NCBI RefSeq assembly: GCF_030433685.1
Contig: NZ_JAROCF010000001.1
Coordinates: 930,001 to 994,000 of the forward strand
Direction: 5' to 3'
From: Leifsonia williamsii
Lineage (GTDB): Bacteria; Actinomycetota; Actinomycetes; Actinomycetales; Microbacteriaceae
DNA: 64,000 nt
Shown here one piece after another: positions 17,295-26,005 of the stretch. Position 1 is the first letter of the stretch; each line of letters begins with the position of its first letter. Made by a program: the position numbers and the translations under genes. The notes under the pieces were generated by a model. It was not told the origin of the DNA, searched no databases, and worked only from the letters and a program-made list of their open reading frames with translations.

Positions 17295-18118
17295 ACCGCA
17301 AGCTGCGGGGCCGGATCGTGCGGGGCGTGCTCGTCGCGCTGCTGCTCGTCTTCACCCTCTTCCCGGTCTATTGGATGGTGTCGAGCGCCTTCGACAAGCG
17401 GGCCTCGAGCGGCGGCCAGTCGCTCGTGCCGCAGGAGTTCACGTTCGACAATTTCGCGTACGTGCTGACCTCCGGCGGGTTCGACGTGTTCCTGCGCAAC
17501 TCGGCGATCGTCGCGGTCGCGGTCGTGGTGCTGTCCGCGGTGCTCGCGCTGCTGGCCTCGGTGGCGGTGGCGCGCTTCCAGTTCACCTTCCGCACCGCGA
17601 TGCTGTTCATGATCCTCACCGTGCAGATGGTGCCGCTGGAGGCGCTGGTCATCCCGCTGTTCGTGCAGGTGCGCGACCTGGGGCTGCTCAACCAGCTGCT
17701 CGGCCTCATCGTCGTGTACGTGGCGCTGTCGCTGCCGTTCGGCATCTGGATGCTGCGCGGCTTCGTCGCGGCCGTTCCTGTCGAGCTGGAGGAGGCCGCG
17801 TACCTCGACGGCGCGAGCTGGTGGCGGATGTTCCGCTCGGTGCTCTTCCCGCTCGTGATGCCGGGTCTTGTCGCGACGAGCGTGTTCGCCTTCATCACCG
17901 CGTGGAACGAATTCATCTTCGCCATGACCCTGCTCGGCGGCGCGACGCAGAACTACACCGTGGCCATCGGTCTCAAGCAGTTCTTCGGCGAGCACACCAA
18001 CGAGTGGGGCTACGTGATGGCGGCCTCCACGATCATCACCATCCCGGTGATGGTGTTCTTCGTGCTCGTGCAGCGCCGGCTCTCGAGCGGCCTGGTGGCG
18101 GGAGCCGTCAAGGGATGA
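17291..18118 (+). CDS. CUT1 ABC transporter permease (MalG-like)
   Basis: 275 residues from GTG 17291, which overlaps the previous stop. Six predicted membrane helices; the EAA motif is EEAAYLDGASWWRMFRSVLFP and the C-terminus ends in the usual LSSGLVAGAVKG. Short cytoplasmic N-terminus (NRKLRGR). It pairs with the MalF-like permease to form the membrane channel. The ATG of anmK overlaps its stop codon, showing that the transporter and the kinase are translated as one unit. Confidence 0.93.
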   Translation: MNRKLRGRIVRGVLVALLLVFTLFPVYWMVSSAFDKRASSGGQSLVPQEFTFDNFAYVLTSGGFDVFLRNSAIVAVAVVVLSAVLALLASVAVARFQFTFRTAMLFMILTVQMVPLEALVIPLFVQVRDLGLLNQLLGLIVVYVALSLPFGIWMLRGFVAAVPVELEEAAYLDGASWWRMFRSVLFPLVMPGLVATSVFAFITAWNEFIFAMTLLGGATQNYTVAIGLKQFFGEHTNEWGYVMAASTIITIPVMVFFVLVQRRLSSGLVAGAVKG

Positions 18119-19422
18119 GGATCGTCTCGCTGCAGTCCGGCACCAGCGTCGACGGCATCGACGTGGCGGTGGTCGACGTGGCGCCGGTCGACGCACCGGG
18201 CGCCTCCGCCGAGCGGCCCACCCTCTCGCTGCGGCCGCTGCTCGCGCGCACGGTCGCCTGGCCGGCGGCTCTGCGCGCCGAGCTGCTCGCTGCCGTCGCC
18301 GGTGAGCCGATGACGCCCGAGAGCTTCTGCCGGCTCGACGCGCTGGCCGGCCAGGAGTTCGCGCGCGCCGCCGCGGATGCGGTGGAGGCGGTGCGTGGGC
18401 TGCCCGGAGGCGCAGCCGATCCCGACCTCGTCGTCTCGCACGGCCAGACGCTGCACCATTGGGTCGAGAGCGGTCACGCGCGCGGCACCCTGCAGATCGG
18501 GCAGCCGGCGTGGATCGCCGAGCGGCTCGGCGTCCCCGTCCTGTCGGACGTCCGCTCGGCCGACATCGCGGCCGGCGGCGAGGGCGCACCCTTGATGGGG
18601 TTGTTCGACCGCGCCTGGCTGGCGGGGGAGGCGGCAGCCGCCCGACGGCCGATCGCCACCGTCAACCTCGGCGGCATCGCCAATGTGCAGGTCGTGGCAC
18701 CGGGCGGCACCGCCGTCGCCTTCGACAGCGGCCCGGCCAACGGGCTCATCGACGCCGTGGTGGCGCGGGCGACGGGAGGCGAGCGGACGCAGGACACCGA
18801 CGGACGGCTCGCTCACGCGGGCCGGGTGCGGGAGGCCCTGCTCGGGGCGCTGCTGACGCATCCGTACTTCTCCGCCGCGCCGCCCAAGAGCACGGGCCGG
18901 GAGACGTTCGACCTCGCGGTCGTCGACCGCGCGCTCGCGGCGTCCGGCCTCCGCCCCTCCACCGAGGATCTGATCGCGACGCTCACCGCCCTCACCGCGC
19001 GGACCGTCGCCGACGCCGTGCTGGCGGTCGGCCCTGCGCCGGCCATGCTCATCGCCTCGGGCGGCGGCGTGCACAACCCGGCGCTGATGCGGGCCCTGGA
19101 GGCTGCGCTCGCGCCCCACGACACCTCGGTCGTGACGAGCGACGCGCTGGGCGTGCCCGCCGACCACAAGGAGTCGCTGCTGTTCGCACTGGTCGGTTGG
19201 CTGAGCTGGCACGGCGTGCCCGCCGAGCTGCCCGGTACACCGGCGGGGAGGGCGCGCGTCCTCGGGCGGCTGACGCCGGCCATGGGCCGGCCGCTCGCCC
19301 CGAGCACCGGGCGTGCGCTGACCGGCGTCTCCGGGCTGCGGGTGGAGGCCCCACAAGCCGAGGCTTCGCGGGTCGAGACCCCCGCCCCCGTCGCCGCGAC
19401 CGCAGAGGAGGCGCACGCGTGA
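18115..19422 (+). CDS. anmK: Anhydro-N-acetylmuramic acid kinase
   Basis: 435 residues. Hydrolytically opens the 1,6-anhydro ring and phosphorylates anhydro-MurNAc to MurNAc-6-phosphate using ATP. It shows the ASKHA-kinase features of the AnmK family: SLQSGTSVDGIDVAVVD at the N-terminus, VSHGQTLHHW, TLQIGQPAWIAERLG, VNLGGIANV, FDSGPANGLIDA and the C-terminal LIASGGGVHNPALM. The last 50 residues are a divergent Ala/Glu/Pro-rich tail. It is coupled to murQ by GTGA. The substrate arises from lytic transglycosylase products, which suggests that anhydro-muropeptides or their sugars are imported. Confidence 0.95.
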   Translation: MRIVSLQSGTSVDGIDVAVVDVAPVDAPGASAERPTLSLRPLLARTVAWPAALRAELLAAVAGEPMTPESFCRLDALAGQEFARAAADAVEAVRGLPGGAADPDLVVSHGQTLHHWVESGHARGTLQIGQPAWIAERLGVPVLSDVRSADIAAGGEGAPLMGLFDRAWLAGEAAAARRPIATVNLGGIANVQVVAPGGTAVAFDSGPANGLIDAVVARATGGERTQDTDGRLAHAGRVREALLGALLTHPYFSAAPPKSTGRETFDLAVVDRALAASGLRPSTEDLIATLTALTARTVADAVLAVGPAPAMLIASGGGVHNPALMRALEAALAPHDTSVVTSDALGVPADHKESLLFALVGWLSWHGVPAELPGTPAGRARVLGRLTPAMGRPLAPSTGRALTGVSGLRVEAPQAEASRVETPAPVAATAEEAHA

Positions 19423-20411
19423 GCGAGCGACAGACCACGAGTGACCAGCAGACCATCGCCGCGCTGCGGGATGAGCTGGGCGGCCTCGCCACGGAGGCGG
19501 TGAGCGAGCGCACGCGCGACCTCGACATGCTGTCGGTCGAGCAGCTGGTCGCCGCCATGACCGCGGCCGACGCCGAGGTCCCGGCCGCGGTCGAGCGCGA
19601 GAGCGCGGCGATCGTCGTCGCCGCGACCGGCATCGCGGAGCGCCTGGCCCGCGGCGGCCGGCTGCTGTACTTCGGAGCCGGAACCGCCGGGAGGCTCGGC
19701 GTGCTCGACGCGAGCGAGATCCCGCCGACCTTCGGCGCCCCTCCCGAGCTGGTCGTCGGCGTCATCGCGGGCGGCGACACCGCGCTGCGGAGCGCCGTCG
19801 AGGACGCCGAGGACGACGAGGAGGCAGGGCGCGGCGCAGTGCGCGACCTTCAGGTCGGGCCCGATGACGCGGTCGTCGGCATCTCGGCATCCGGCCGCAC
19901 CCCGTACGTGCTCGGCGTCGTCGCCGAGGCCCGCGCGGCCGGTGCGTTCACCGTCGGCCTCGCCTGCAACGCCGCGTCGCCGCTCGCCGCGGCCGCCGAG
20001 GCGGGCATCGAGGTGGTGGTCGGCCCGGAGGTGCTCACCGGCTCCACCCGGCTGAAGGCGGGGACCGCGCAGAAGATGGTGCTCAACATGCTCAGCACCA
20101 TCGCGATGGTGCGGCTCGGCAAGGTCTACGGCAACCTGATGGTCGACCTCCGTGCGACGAACGCGAAGCTGCGGGCCCGCTCCGAGCGCACCGTTATGCT
20201 GGCGACGGGTGCCGACCCCGGGACGGCCGCGGCGGCCCTCGATGCGGCAGGCGGACGGATGAAGGCGGCGATCCTGATGAGCGAGACCACCCTCGACGTC
20301 GACGCGGCGGTGGCGTTGCTCGCCGCCCACGGCGGACGCCTGCGCGAGGCCGTTGCCGCGGCGCACGCGGGAGAGGCGATGACGCAGGCGGGAGCGGTCC
20401 GTGCGGGCTGA
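19419..20411 (+). CDS. murQ: N-acetylmuramic acid 6-phosphate etherase
   Basis: 330 residues from GTG 19419. Cleaves the D-lactyl ether of MurNAc-6-phosphate to give GlcNAc-6-phosphate and lactate. The SIS-type sugar-phosphate fold shows YFGAGTAGRLGVLDASE (Glu100 in the conserved SEIPPTF motif, corresponding to the catalytic Glu of the family), GISASGRTPYVLG and TGSTRLKAGTAQKMVLNMLS, plus NLMVDLRATNAKL. It receives the AnmK product. The stop lies inside the start of the RpiR gene (11-nt overlap). Confidence 0.96.
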   Translation: MSERQTTSDQQTIAALRDELGGLATEAVSERTRDLDMLSVEQLVAAMTAADAEVPAAVERESAAIVVAATGIAERLARGGRLLYFGAGTAGRLGVLDASEIPPTFGAPPELVVGVIAGGDTALRSAVEDAEDDEEAGRGAVRDLQVGPDDAVVGISASGRTPYVLGVVAEARAAGAFTVGLACNAASPLAAAAEAGIEVVVGPEVLTGSTRLKAGTAQKMVLNMLSTIAMVRLGKVYGNLMVDLRATNAKLRARSERTVMLATGADPGTAAAALDAAGGRMKAAILMSETTLDVDAAVALLAAHGGRLREAVAAAHAGEAMTQAGAVRAG

Positions 20412-21288
20412 TGTGCTCGGCGCGGTCCGCCAGGCCGTGCCGAAGCTGAGCACGACGGAGGCGCGGATCGCCGAGGTGATCCTGGCGAACCCCGAGCGCG
20501 TCGTCGAACTGACCATCTCGGAGCTGTCGGCGATCTGCGGCGCCTCCGAGGCCACGATCGCGCGGTTCTGCCAGGGCATCGGCTACACCGGCTACCGCCA
20601 GTTCCGGCTGGCCGTGGCGGCGGCGACGAGCCGCGAGGAGGCGGAGCGCGAGCGGTTCGCGCTGACGCAGAGCGAGATCGACCCGGGCGACGACGCGCGC
20701 GAGGTCGTCGCCAAGATCGCCTACCAGGAGGCGACCGCCATCGAGAGCACCGCGAAGAGTCTCGACGTCGAGGAGCTGGATCGGGTCGTCGCCGCGATCG
20801 TCGCGGCTCCGCGGATCGACGTCTACGGCTCCGGCTCGAGCGGCCTCACCGCCCAGGACCTGCAGCAGAAGCTCTCCCGCATCGGGCTGACCGCCTTCTG
20901 CTCTCCCGACTCCCATCTCGCCCTCGCGTCGGCGGCGCTGCAGCGGCCGGGCAACGTCGCGATCGGCATCTCGCACTCGGGCGAGACCATCGAGACCACG
21001 CACGCGCTGTCGGTGGCCCATGCCGCAGGCGCGACGACGGTCGCGATCACGAACTTCCCCGCCTCCACGCTGACCGAGGTCAGCGACCACGTGCTCACGA
21101 CCCAGGCGCGCGAGAGCCGGTTCCGTTCCGGGGCGATGGTGAGCCGGATAGCGCAGCTCGCACTGGTCGACTTCCTCTTCGTGCGCGTCGCGCAGCAGCT
21201 CTCCGACCGCGTGACCGAGGCGCTACGGCTCACCTACGAGGCCGTGAGCGCGCAGCGGCCCGCGCGGCCGTCGGCGCCGGAGCGATGA
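20401..21288 (+). CDS. RpiR/MurR-family transcriptional regulator
   Basis: 295 residues from GTG 20401. The N-terminal RpiR helix-turn-helix (about 1-77) contains LSTTEARIAEVILANPE and GASEATIARFCQGIGYTGYR. The C-terminal SIS domain (about 115-260) contains IDVYGSGSSGLTAQDLQQKL and GISHSGETIETTHAL, and binds a phosphosugar. In this operon the likely effector is MurNAc-6-phosphate or GlcNAc-6-phosphate, by analogy with MurR. It overlaps murQ by 11 nt and the GH20 gene by 4 nt, so the regulator is made from inside the operon it presumably controls. Confidence 0.92.
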   Translation: MRADVLGAVRQAVPKLSTTEARIAEVILANPERVVELTISELSAICGASEATIARFCQGIGYTGYRQFRLAVAAATSREEAERERFALTQSEIDPGDDAREVVAKIAYQEATAIESTAKSLDVEELDRVVAAIVAAPRIDVYGSGSSGLTAQDLQQKLSRIGLTAFCSPDSHLALASAALQRPGNVAIGISHSGETIETTHALSVAHAAGATTVAITNFPASTLTEVSDHVLTTQARESRFRSGAMVSRIAQLALVDFLFVRVAQQLSDRVTEALRLTYEAVSAQRPARPSAPER

Positions 21289-22910
21289 CGGCGGCCGACC
21301 TCCTGCTGCCGCGTCCCGCAGAGGTGCGCGACGCGGCCGGTGAGTTCGTCCTGCGCGCGGGCGCGCGCCTTCGCGCGGATGCCGGGGGAGCGCCGGTGCT
21401 GGCCTGGCTCTCGGCCCGCTTGCGCGCCGCGAGCGGCCTCGCGCTCGACGGCTCCGAACCGGAGGCTCCCGGCGTGGAGCTCGCCGTCGACCCGGTTCTC
21501 GCCGACGAGGAGTACCGCCTGTCGGTAGCGCCGGGCGGTGTCCGGATCACGGGAGGCGCGACCGCCGGCGTCGCGCACGGCGCGCAGACCCTCCTCCAGC
21601 TCCTGCCGCCCGTGGTGTACCGCAGCGCGCCCGTTGCCAGCACTCGCTGGGCGGCCCCGGCGTGCGAGGTGGCGGACCGGCCCGCGTACCGCTGGCGCGG
21701 CGCGCTGCTCGACGTGGCCCGGCACTTCCTGCCCCTGCGTGAGGTGCTGCGCTTCGTCGACCTGCTCGCCGCACACCGCCTCAACGTGCTGCAGCTGCAC
21801 CTCACCGACGACCAGGGCTGGCGCTTCCCGGTGGACCGGTATCCGCTGCTGACCGAGGTGGGCGGCTGGCGCCGCGAGTCGCAGGTCGGCTTCGGGCGTG
21901 ACGCTCCCGGCGACGGCCGCCCGCACGGCGGCTTCTACAGCAAGGACGACCTCCGCGAGCTCGTCGCCTACGCCGCTGCCCGCGGGGTCACCGTCGTGCC
22001 GGAGATCGAGGGCCCCGGCCACGCGCAGGCCGCGATCGCCGCCTATCCGGCCCTGGGCGTCGGCGACCGCAGGCTCGAGGTCGGTACCCGCTGGGGCATC
22101 ATCCCGAACGTGGTGAACCTGGAGGAGTCGACGGTCGCCTTCTACTGCGACGTGCTCGACGAGGTGCTCGACATCTTCCCGTCCGCGTACATCGGCATCG
22201 GCGGCGACGAGTGCGTCAAGGACCAGTGGATCGCCGACCCGCGCACCCAGGAGCGGCTGCGCGAGCTGGGCGCGGCGACACCGGAGGAGGGCCAGAGCTG
22301 GTTCGTGCGCCGGCTCGACGCGCACCTCGCCTCCCGGGGACGCCGCTCGTACGGGTGGGACGAGATCCTGGAGGGCGGCCTCGCCCCCGGCGCGACGGTC
22401 GCCAGCTGGCGCGGCGAGAGCGGGGCGGTGGCGGCGGCGCGGGCCGGCCACGACGTGGTGCTCTGCCCCGACAGCACGCTCTACCTGAACTACCGGCAGT
22501 CCGACTCCCCGGACGAGCCGATCCCGCTGATCGTGCCGATCACCGTGCGCGACGTCTATAAGTACGACCCGGTGCCCGCGGGGCTGACAGAGCAGGAGCG
22601 GGGGCACGTGCTCGGCGCGCAGGGCAACCTGTGGACGGAGTACATCGACTCGCCGCGGACGCTGGACTACTTCGCCTTCCCTCGGCTGTGCGCGCTGGCC
22701 GAGGCGCTCTGGACGGCCGGCGAGCGCGACGCGGACGCGTTCGCCGAGCGGCTCGACCGGCACCTCGCGCGCCTCGACGCGCTCGGCGTCGAGTACCGCC
22801 CGGCGGACGGCCCCCGGCCGTGGCAGACCCGCCCGGGCATCCCGGGCCGGCCCGTCACAGCCGAGGAGCGCGCCGCCGAGGTCGCCGCGCTGACGGCGTC
22901 GCTGCGCTGA
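21285..22910 (+). CDS. GH20 beta-N-acetylhexosaminidase, cytosolic
   Basis: 541 residues. An N-terminal GH20b-type domain (about 1-130, ending TAGVAHGAQTLLQLLPP) precedes the GH20 barrel with RWRGALLDVARHFLPL, HLTDDQGWRFPV, PEIEGPGHAQAAI and the catalytic Asp308-Glu309 pair in GIGGDECVKDQ. Later motifs are YGWDEILEGG and GAQGNLWTEYI. No signal peptide is present, so it acts in the cytosol, removing GlcNAc from an imported glycoside. In many bacteria this step of peptidoglycan recycling is done by the GH3 enzyme NagZ; here GH20 occupies that position. Confidence 0.93.
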   Translation: MTAADLLLPRPAEVRDAAGEFVLRAGARLRADAGGAPVLAWLSARLRAASGLALDGSEPEAPGVELAVDPVLADEEYRLSVAPGGVRITGGATAGVAHGAQTLLQLLPPVVYRSAPVASTRWAAPACEVADRPAYRWRGALLDVARHFLPLREVLRFVDLLAAHRLNVLQLHLTDDQGWRFPVDRYPLLTEVGGWRRESQVGFGRDAPGDGRPHGGFYSKDDLRELVAYAAARGVTVVPEIEGPGHAQAAIAAYPALGVGDRRLEVGTRWGIIPNVVNLEESTVAFYCDVLDEVLDIFPSAYIGIGGDECVKDQWIADPRTQERLRELGAATPEEGQSWFVRRLDAHLASRGRRSYGWDEILEGGLAPGATVASWRGESGAVAAARAGHDVVLCPDSTLYLNYRQSDSPDEPIPLIVPITVRDVYKYDPVPAGLTEQERGHVLGAQGNLWTEYIDSPRTLDYFAFPRLCALAEALWTAGERDADAFAERLDRHLARLDALGVEYRPADGPRPWQTRPGIPGRPVTAEERAAEVAALTASLR

Positions 22911-22928
22911 CGGCGCTGCGGACGGGGG

Positions 22929-23789
22929 TCAGGCCGCGTTCAGGCGCTCCAGCTCCTCGGGGGTCAGCTCGACATCCACCGCCGTGAGGGAGTCACGGAT
23001 GGTCTCCGGTCGCGACGACCCCGGGATCGGGATGACGTTCGGCGCCTGCGCCAGGTGCCAGGCCAGCGCGACGACCTGCGGGCTGATGCCGCGCGCCGAC
23101 GCGATGTCGGCGAACGGCTCGAACCGGTCACCCAGCTCGGCCGCGTTCGTGATGCCACCGAGCGGGCTCCACGGCAGGAACGCGATGCCCAGCTCCTCCG
23201 TGAGCCGAAGCTCCGGCTCGCTCGACCGGAAGGCCGGCGAGAACTGGTTCTGCACCGACACGAGCCGCCCGCCGAGCACCTCCTGCGCCTCCCGGATCTG
23301 GTCCTGGTCCGCGTTCGAGATGCCCGCCATGCGGATCACGCCCTCGTCGAGCAGGTCGCGCAGCGCGCCGACGGACTCCGCGTACGGCACGTCCGGGTCG
23401 GGACGGTGGAATTGGAACAGCCCGATCGCGTCGCCCCCGAGCCGGCGCAGCGAAGCCTTCGCCGCTTCCTTGAGGTAGTCCGGCCGCCCGTGCACCGTCC
23501 AGCTGCCGTCGCCCGGCCGCAGGTGCCCGCCTTTGGTGGCGACCAGCACGGTGGAGGCGTCGCCGCCCCAGGTGCGCAGCGCCTCCGCGATGAGCTCCTC
23601 GTTGTGGCCGGTCTCGTCCGCGTGCAGATGGTAGGCGTCGGCGGTGTCGATGAAGGTGGCGCCCGCGTCGAGGGCGGCGTGGATGGTCCGCAGCGAGCGC
23701 TCGCGGTCCGGGCGGCCCTCGATGGACATGGGCATGCCGCCCAGGCCGATGGCGCTGACCTCGACGTCTCCGATCCTGCGCGTCTTCAT
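22929..23789 (-). CDS. Aldo/keto reductase (Tas/YhdN-type)
   Basis: 286 residues from ATG 23789, preceded by GGAGGAG at good spacing; an in-frame ATG at 23810 lies upstream of the ribosome binding site. AKR signatures are SAIGLGGMPMS, FIDTADAYHLHADE, VATKGG with catalytic Lys, LFQFHRPDPD and the C-terminal VIPIPGSSRPETI cofactor loop. It starts 14 nt after another reductase gene ends, and both have the same orientation, so they are probably co-transcribed. The two are distant paralogues, not a recent duplication. The substrate is unknown. Confidence 0.88.
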   Translation of the reverse strand: MKTRRIGDVEVSAIGLGGMPMSIEGRPDRERSLRTIHAALDAGATFIDTADAYHLHADETGHNEELIAEALRTWGGDASTVLVATKGGHLRPGDGSWTVHGRPDYLKEAAKASLRRLGGDAIGLFQFHRPDPDVPYAESVGALRDLLDEGVIRMAGISNADQDQIREAQEVLGGRLVSVQNQFSPAFRSSEPELRLTEELGIAFLPWSPLGGITNAAELGDRFEPFADIASARGISPQVVALAWHLAQAPNVIPIPGSSRPETIRDSLTAVDVELTPEELERLNAA

Positions 23790-23803
23790 GTGGTCTCCTC
23801 CAC

Positions 23804-24775
23804 TCACCATGCGTAGTCCTCGGGCGCCGTGCGGTGCCCGGGGAAGATCTCGTCCAACCGCTGCAGCGCCGCGTCGTCGAGCGTCACGTCGAGCGCGCGG
23901 AGGCCGCCCTCCAGCTGCTCCATCGTGCGCGGGCCGATGATCGGGCCAGTGACGCCCGGCCGGGTCAGCAGCCAGGCCAGCGTGATGTCGCCGGGCTCGT
24001 GGCCGAGCTCGGCGGCGAAGTCCTCGTACGCCTCGATCGCGTCGCGGTGCTTCTCGAGCGTCTCGGCGGCTCGGCCCTCCAGGCGGCGCTTGCCCTCGTT
24101 CTGCTTGCGGACGACTCCGCCGAGCAGCCCGCCCTGCAGCGGCGACCAGGCGATCACGCCGACGCCGTTCGCCTGCGCGGCGGGCAGCACCTCCAGCTCG
24201 ACCTGGCGGGTGAGGAGGTTGTAGATCGACTGCTCGCTGACCAGGCCGACGAAGTTGCGCTTACGCGCCTCCGCCTGCGCCGTCGCGATGTGCCAGCCGG
24301 CGAAGTTGCTCGAACCGGCGTAGAGGATCTTGCCCTGGGCGACGGCGACCTCCATCGCCTGCCAGATCTCCTCCCAGGGGGTGTCCCGGTCGATGTGGTG
24401 GAACTGGTAGATGTCGATGTAGTCGGTCTTGAGCCGCTGGAGGCTGGCGTCGAGCGCGCGGCGGATGTTCAGCGCCGACAGCCTCCCCTCGTTGGGCCAG
24501 TCGCCCATGTCGCCGTACAGCTTGGTCGCGAGCACGGTGCGCTCGCGGCGGCCGCCTCCCCTCGCGAACCAGTCGCCGATGATCGACTCGGTCGCACCCT
24601 TGCCGAGGTGCTGGCCGTAAGCATTGGCGGTGTCGAAGTAGTTGATACCCGCCTCGTGGGCGGCGTCCATGATCGCGTGCGAATCCTCCGCGCTCGTCTG
24701 CGGCCCGAAGTTCATGGTGCCGAGGACGAGACGCGAGACCTTCAGGCCGGAACGGCCGAGATGCGTGTACTCCAT
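23804..24775 (-). CDS. Aldo/keto reductase
   Basis: 323 residues. Starts MEYTHLGRSGLKVSRLVLGT and continues with NYFDTANAYG (catalytic Asp and Tyr), LATKLYGDMGDWPN and IYQFHHIDRDTPWEEI. GVIAWSPLQGGLLGGVV and the GPIIGPRTMEQLE cofactor loop follow. This matches the YajO/Tas-like group of AKRs acting on aldehydes. It is first in a two-gene unit. No Shine-Dalgarno sequence is visible; GATGCT lies 6 nt before the ATG, consistent with leaderless initiation. Confidence 0.9.
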   Translation of the reverse strand: MEYTHLGRSGLKVSRLVLGTMNFGPQTSAEDSHAIMDAAHEAGINYFDTANAYGQHLGKGATESIIGDWFARGGGRRERTVLATKLYGDMGDWPNEGRLSALNIRRALDASLQRLKTDYIDIYQFHHIDRDTPWEEIWQAMEVAVAQGKILYAGSSNFAGWHIATAQAEARKRNFVGLVSEQSIYNLLTRQVELEVLPAAQANGVGVIAWSPLQGGLLGGVVRKQNEGKRRLEGRAAETLEKHRDAIEAYEDFAAELGHEPGDITLAWLLTRPGVTGPIIGPRTMEQLEGGLRALDVTLDDAALQRLDEIFPGHRTAPEDYAW

Positions 24776-24876
24776 GGCGTCAGCATCCCCCCGGGGCGGG
24801 GAAAGGCCAACGGGTGGCGGGAGGAAATGTGCGAAGGTGCACTTGCGTATGAAATATTAACGGTAAGGTGCTTCTC
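24776..24876 (+). promoter_or_regulatory. AT-rich promoter region
   Basis: This gap between divergent genes contains a notably AT-rich core around 24845-24862, with TATGAAA and ATATTAA. Such sequence stands out in this GC-rich window and is the best candidate -10 region for the exported-protein gene to the right. GTAAGG just before 24869 may serve as ribosome binding site for the GTG at 24877. Confidence 0.4.
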
Positions 24877-25713
24877 GTGAAAGCTCGACGAAGAGATGAG
24901 GGCGCCCCAACGCGCTTGGAACGAGGTGCCGCGACGGTGGCAGCGCTGGCTGTAGGGGGACTAGCCTGCGGGCTCCTCTCCGGCTTCGCCCCGGCTGATG
25001 CCGAGGCGGTGAACGCGGCGGAGGCCGTCGCGGCCATTCAACAGGTCGCTCCGGAAGCCGTCGCGGCGGCGATCGGCGGAACGAACGGTGCGGACGCTGC
25101 AGCAGCGGCGACCGCCGCGACCGAGGCCGGGACCGTCGTCGTCCCCGCGGATGCGGCCGCCGGCATCCGGCTCGGCGGGGAGACGCCCGGCCTGACCATC
25201 GGTCTTCCGTTCGCCCAGAGAGCCGACGACGCGACCGCGTCCGCGCTGCCGGGGGTGGTCGTCTACGACAACAACAACGGCTCCTCCACGGTTCCGGTGA
25301 TCCGCCGCAACGGCAGCGTGCAGATCAACACGGTCATCGACCGTCCCACGGCGCCGAAGCGGTATCTCTACGCGATGGCGCTCCCAGTGGGTGCATCCCT
25401 GCGGTCGACCCCCGGCGGTGGCGTCGAGTCGTTCGGCGGGGCTCCGGATGCGGCGGTGCTCCACGTCGACGCGCCGTGGGCCAAGGATGCGCGGGGAGGT
25501 GCCGTCCCGACGCACTACGAGGTCTCGGGACGCTCCTTCACCCAGGTGGTCGACTTCACGCCGCGGACCGCTTTTCCGGTGACGGCGGACCCGGCGATCT
25601 ACATCGACCGCACCACCACCCAGGTGATCAATGTGGTGAATCGCGGGGTGCAGACGCGATGGAAGTTTCAACTCTTGCACCGCGGCTGTGCGAACGTCGT
25701 GCAGCGTGAGTAG
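24877..25713 (+). CDS. Exported protein of unknown function, N-terminal part (probably frameshifted)
   Basis: 278 residues from GTG 24877 (AAGG about 8 nt upstream); a GTG at 24868 is an alternative. A basic n-region (KARRRDEGAPTR) and hydrophobic stretch (about 20-45) suggest export. An Ala-rich segment with VNAAEAVAAIQQ follows, then a beta-rich domain with VVYDNNNGSSTVPVIRRNGS, RYLYAMALPVGAS and VDFTPRTAFPVTADPAIYID. The family is not recognised. The frame stops at 25711-25713 just after CANVV. The next frame continues with a plausible C-terminal domain, and a 7-nt duplication-like insertion sits at the junction. Confidence 0.6.
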   Translation: MKARRRDEGAPTRLERGAATVAALAVGGLACGLLSGFAPADAEAVNAAEAVAAIQQVAPEAVAAAIGGTNGADAAAAATAATEAGTVVVPADAAAGIRLGGETPGLTIGLPFAQRADDATASALPGVVVYDNNNGSSTVPVIRRNGSVQINTVIDRPTAPKRYLYAMALPVGASLRSTPGGGVESFGGAPDAAVLHVDAPWAKDARGGAVPTHYEVSGRSFTQVVDFTPRTAFPVTADPAIYIDRTTTQVINVVNRGVQTRWKFQLLHRGCANVVQRE

Positions 25714-26005
25714 GACCTATGTGGCATCGGCGACCGTCCAAACGGCTCTGAATGCCTCGGCGGCAACCGTCGGGAGCTCCATCGGCATCAGCGCCGGCGC
25801 GAGCACCGAACTATCGATCAAGTGCGGGGTCAGCAAGGGCCCCGGCAGGGCAACGCTCTATGCACAAGCCACGAAGAAGACGTACCAGATTCGGAAAACC
25901 CGGATCTACGGTGTCTCGTCCTTCGGCTCGAAGTTGAAAACGGAAGTGAGAACCAGTGCGATGCTGACTGCCTTCAAGCCCAATGGGCGGTACTCGTGCG
26001 TGTAG
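25688..26005 (+). CDS. C-terminal part of the exported protein (displaced frame)
   Basis: 105 codons from the nominal GTG at 25688, overlapping the preceding frame by 26 nt. There is no ribosome binding site or -10 element for independent expression. The product contains SRTYVASATVQTALNASAAT, a Ser/Gly-rich strand region, KCGVSKGPGRATLYAQA and ends NGRYSCV, with cysteines that could pair. It is best read as the C-terminal domain of the upstream exported protein. If 7 nt (25702-25708) are removed, the two frames join as CANVV-SRTYVAS. The frame otherwise stays open for more than 100 codons, so the lesion may be recent, phase-variable or a sequencing error. Confidence 0.5.
   Translation: MRTSCSVSRTYVASATVQTALNASAATVGSSIGISAGASTELSIKCGVSKGPGRATLYAQATKKTYQIRKTRIYGVSSFGSKLKTEVRTSAMLTAFKPNGRYSCV

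Noticed and set aside
22929..24775. The two adjacent aldo/keto reductases as a recent tandem duplication
   Set aside because: Their active-site segments and cofactor loops differ widely (for example TADAYHLHADE versus TANAYGQHLGK), so they are old paralogues placed together.
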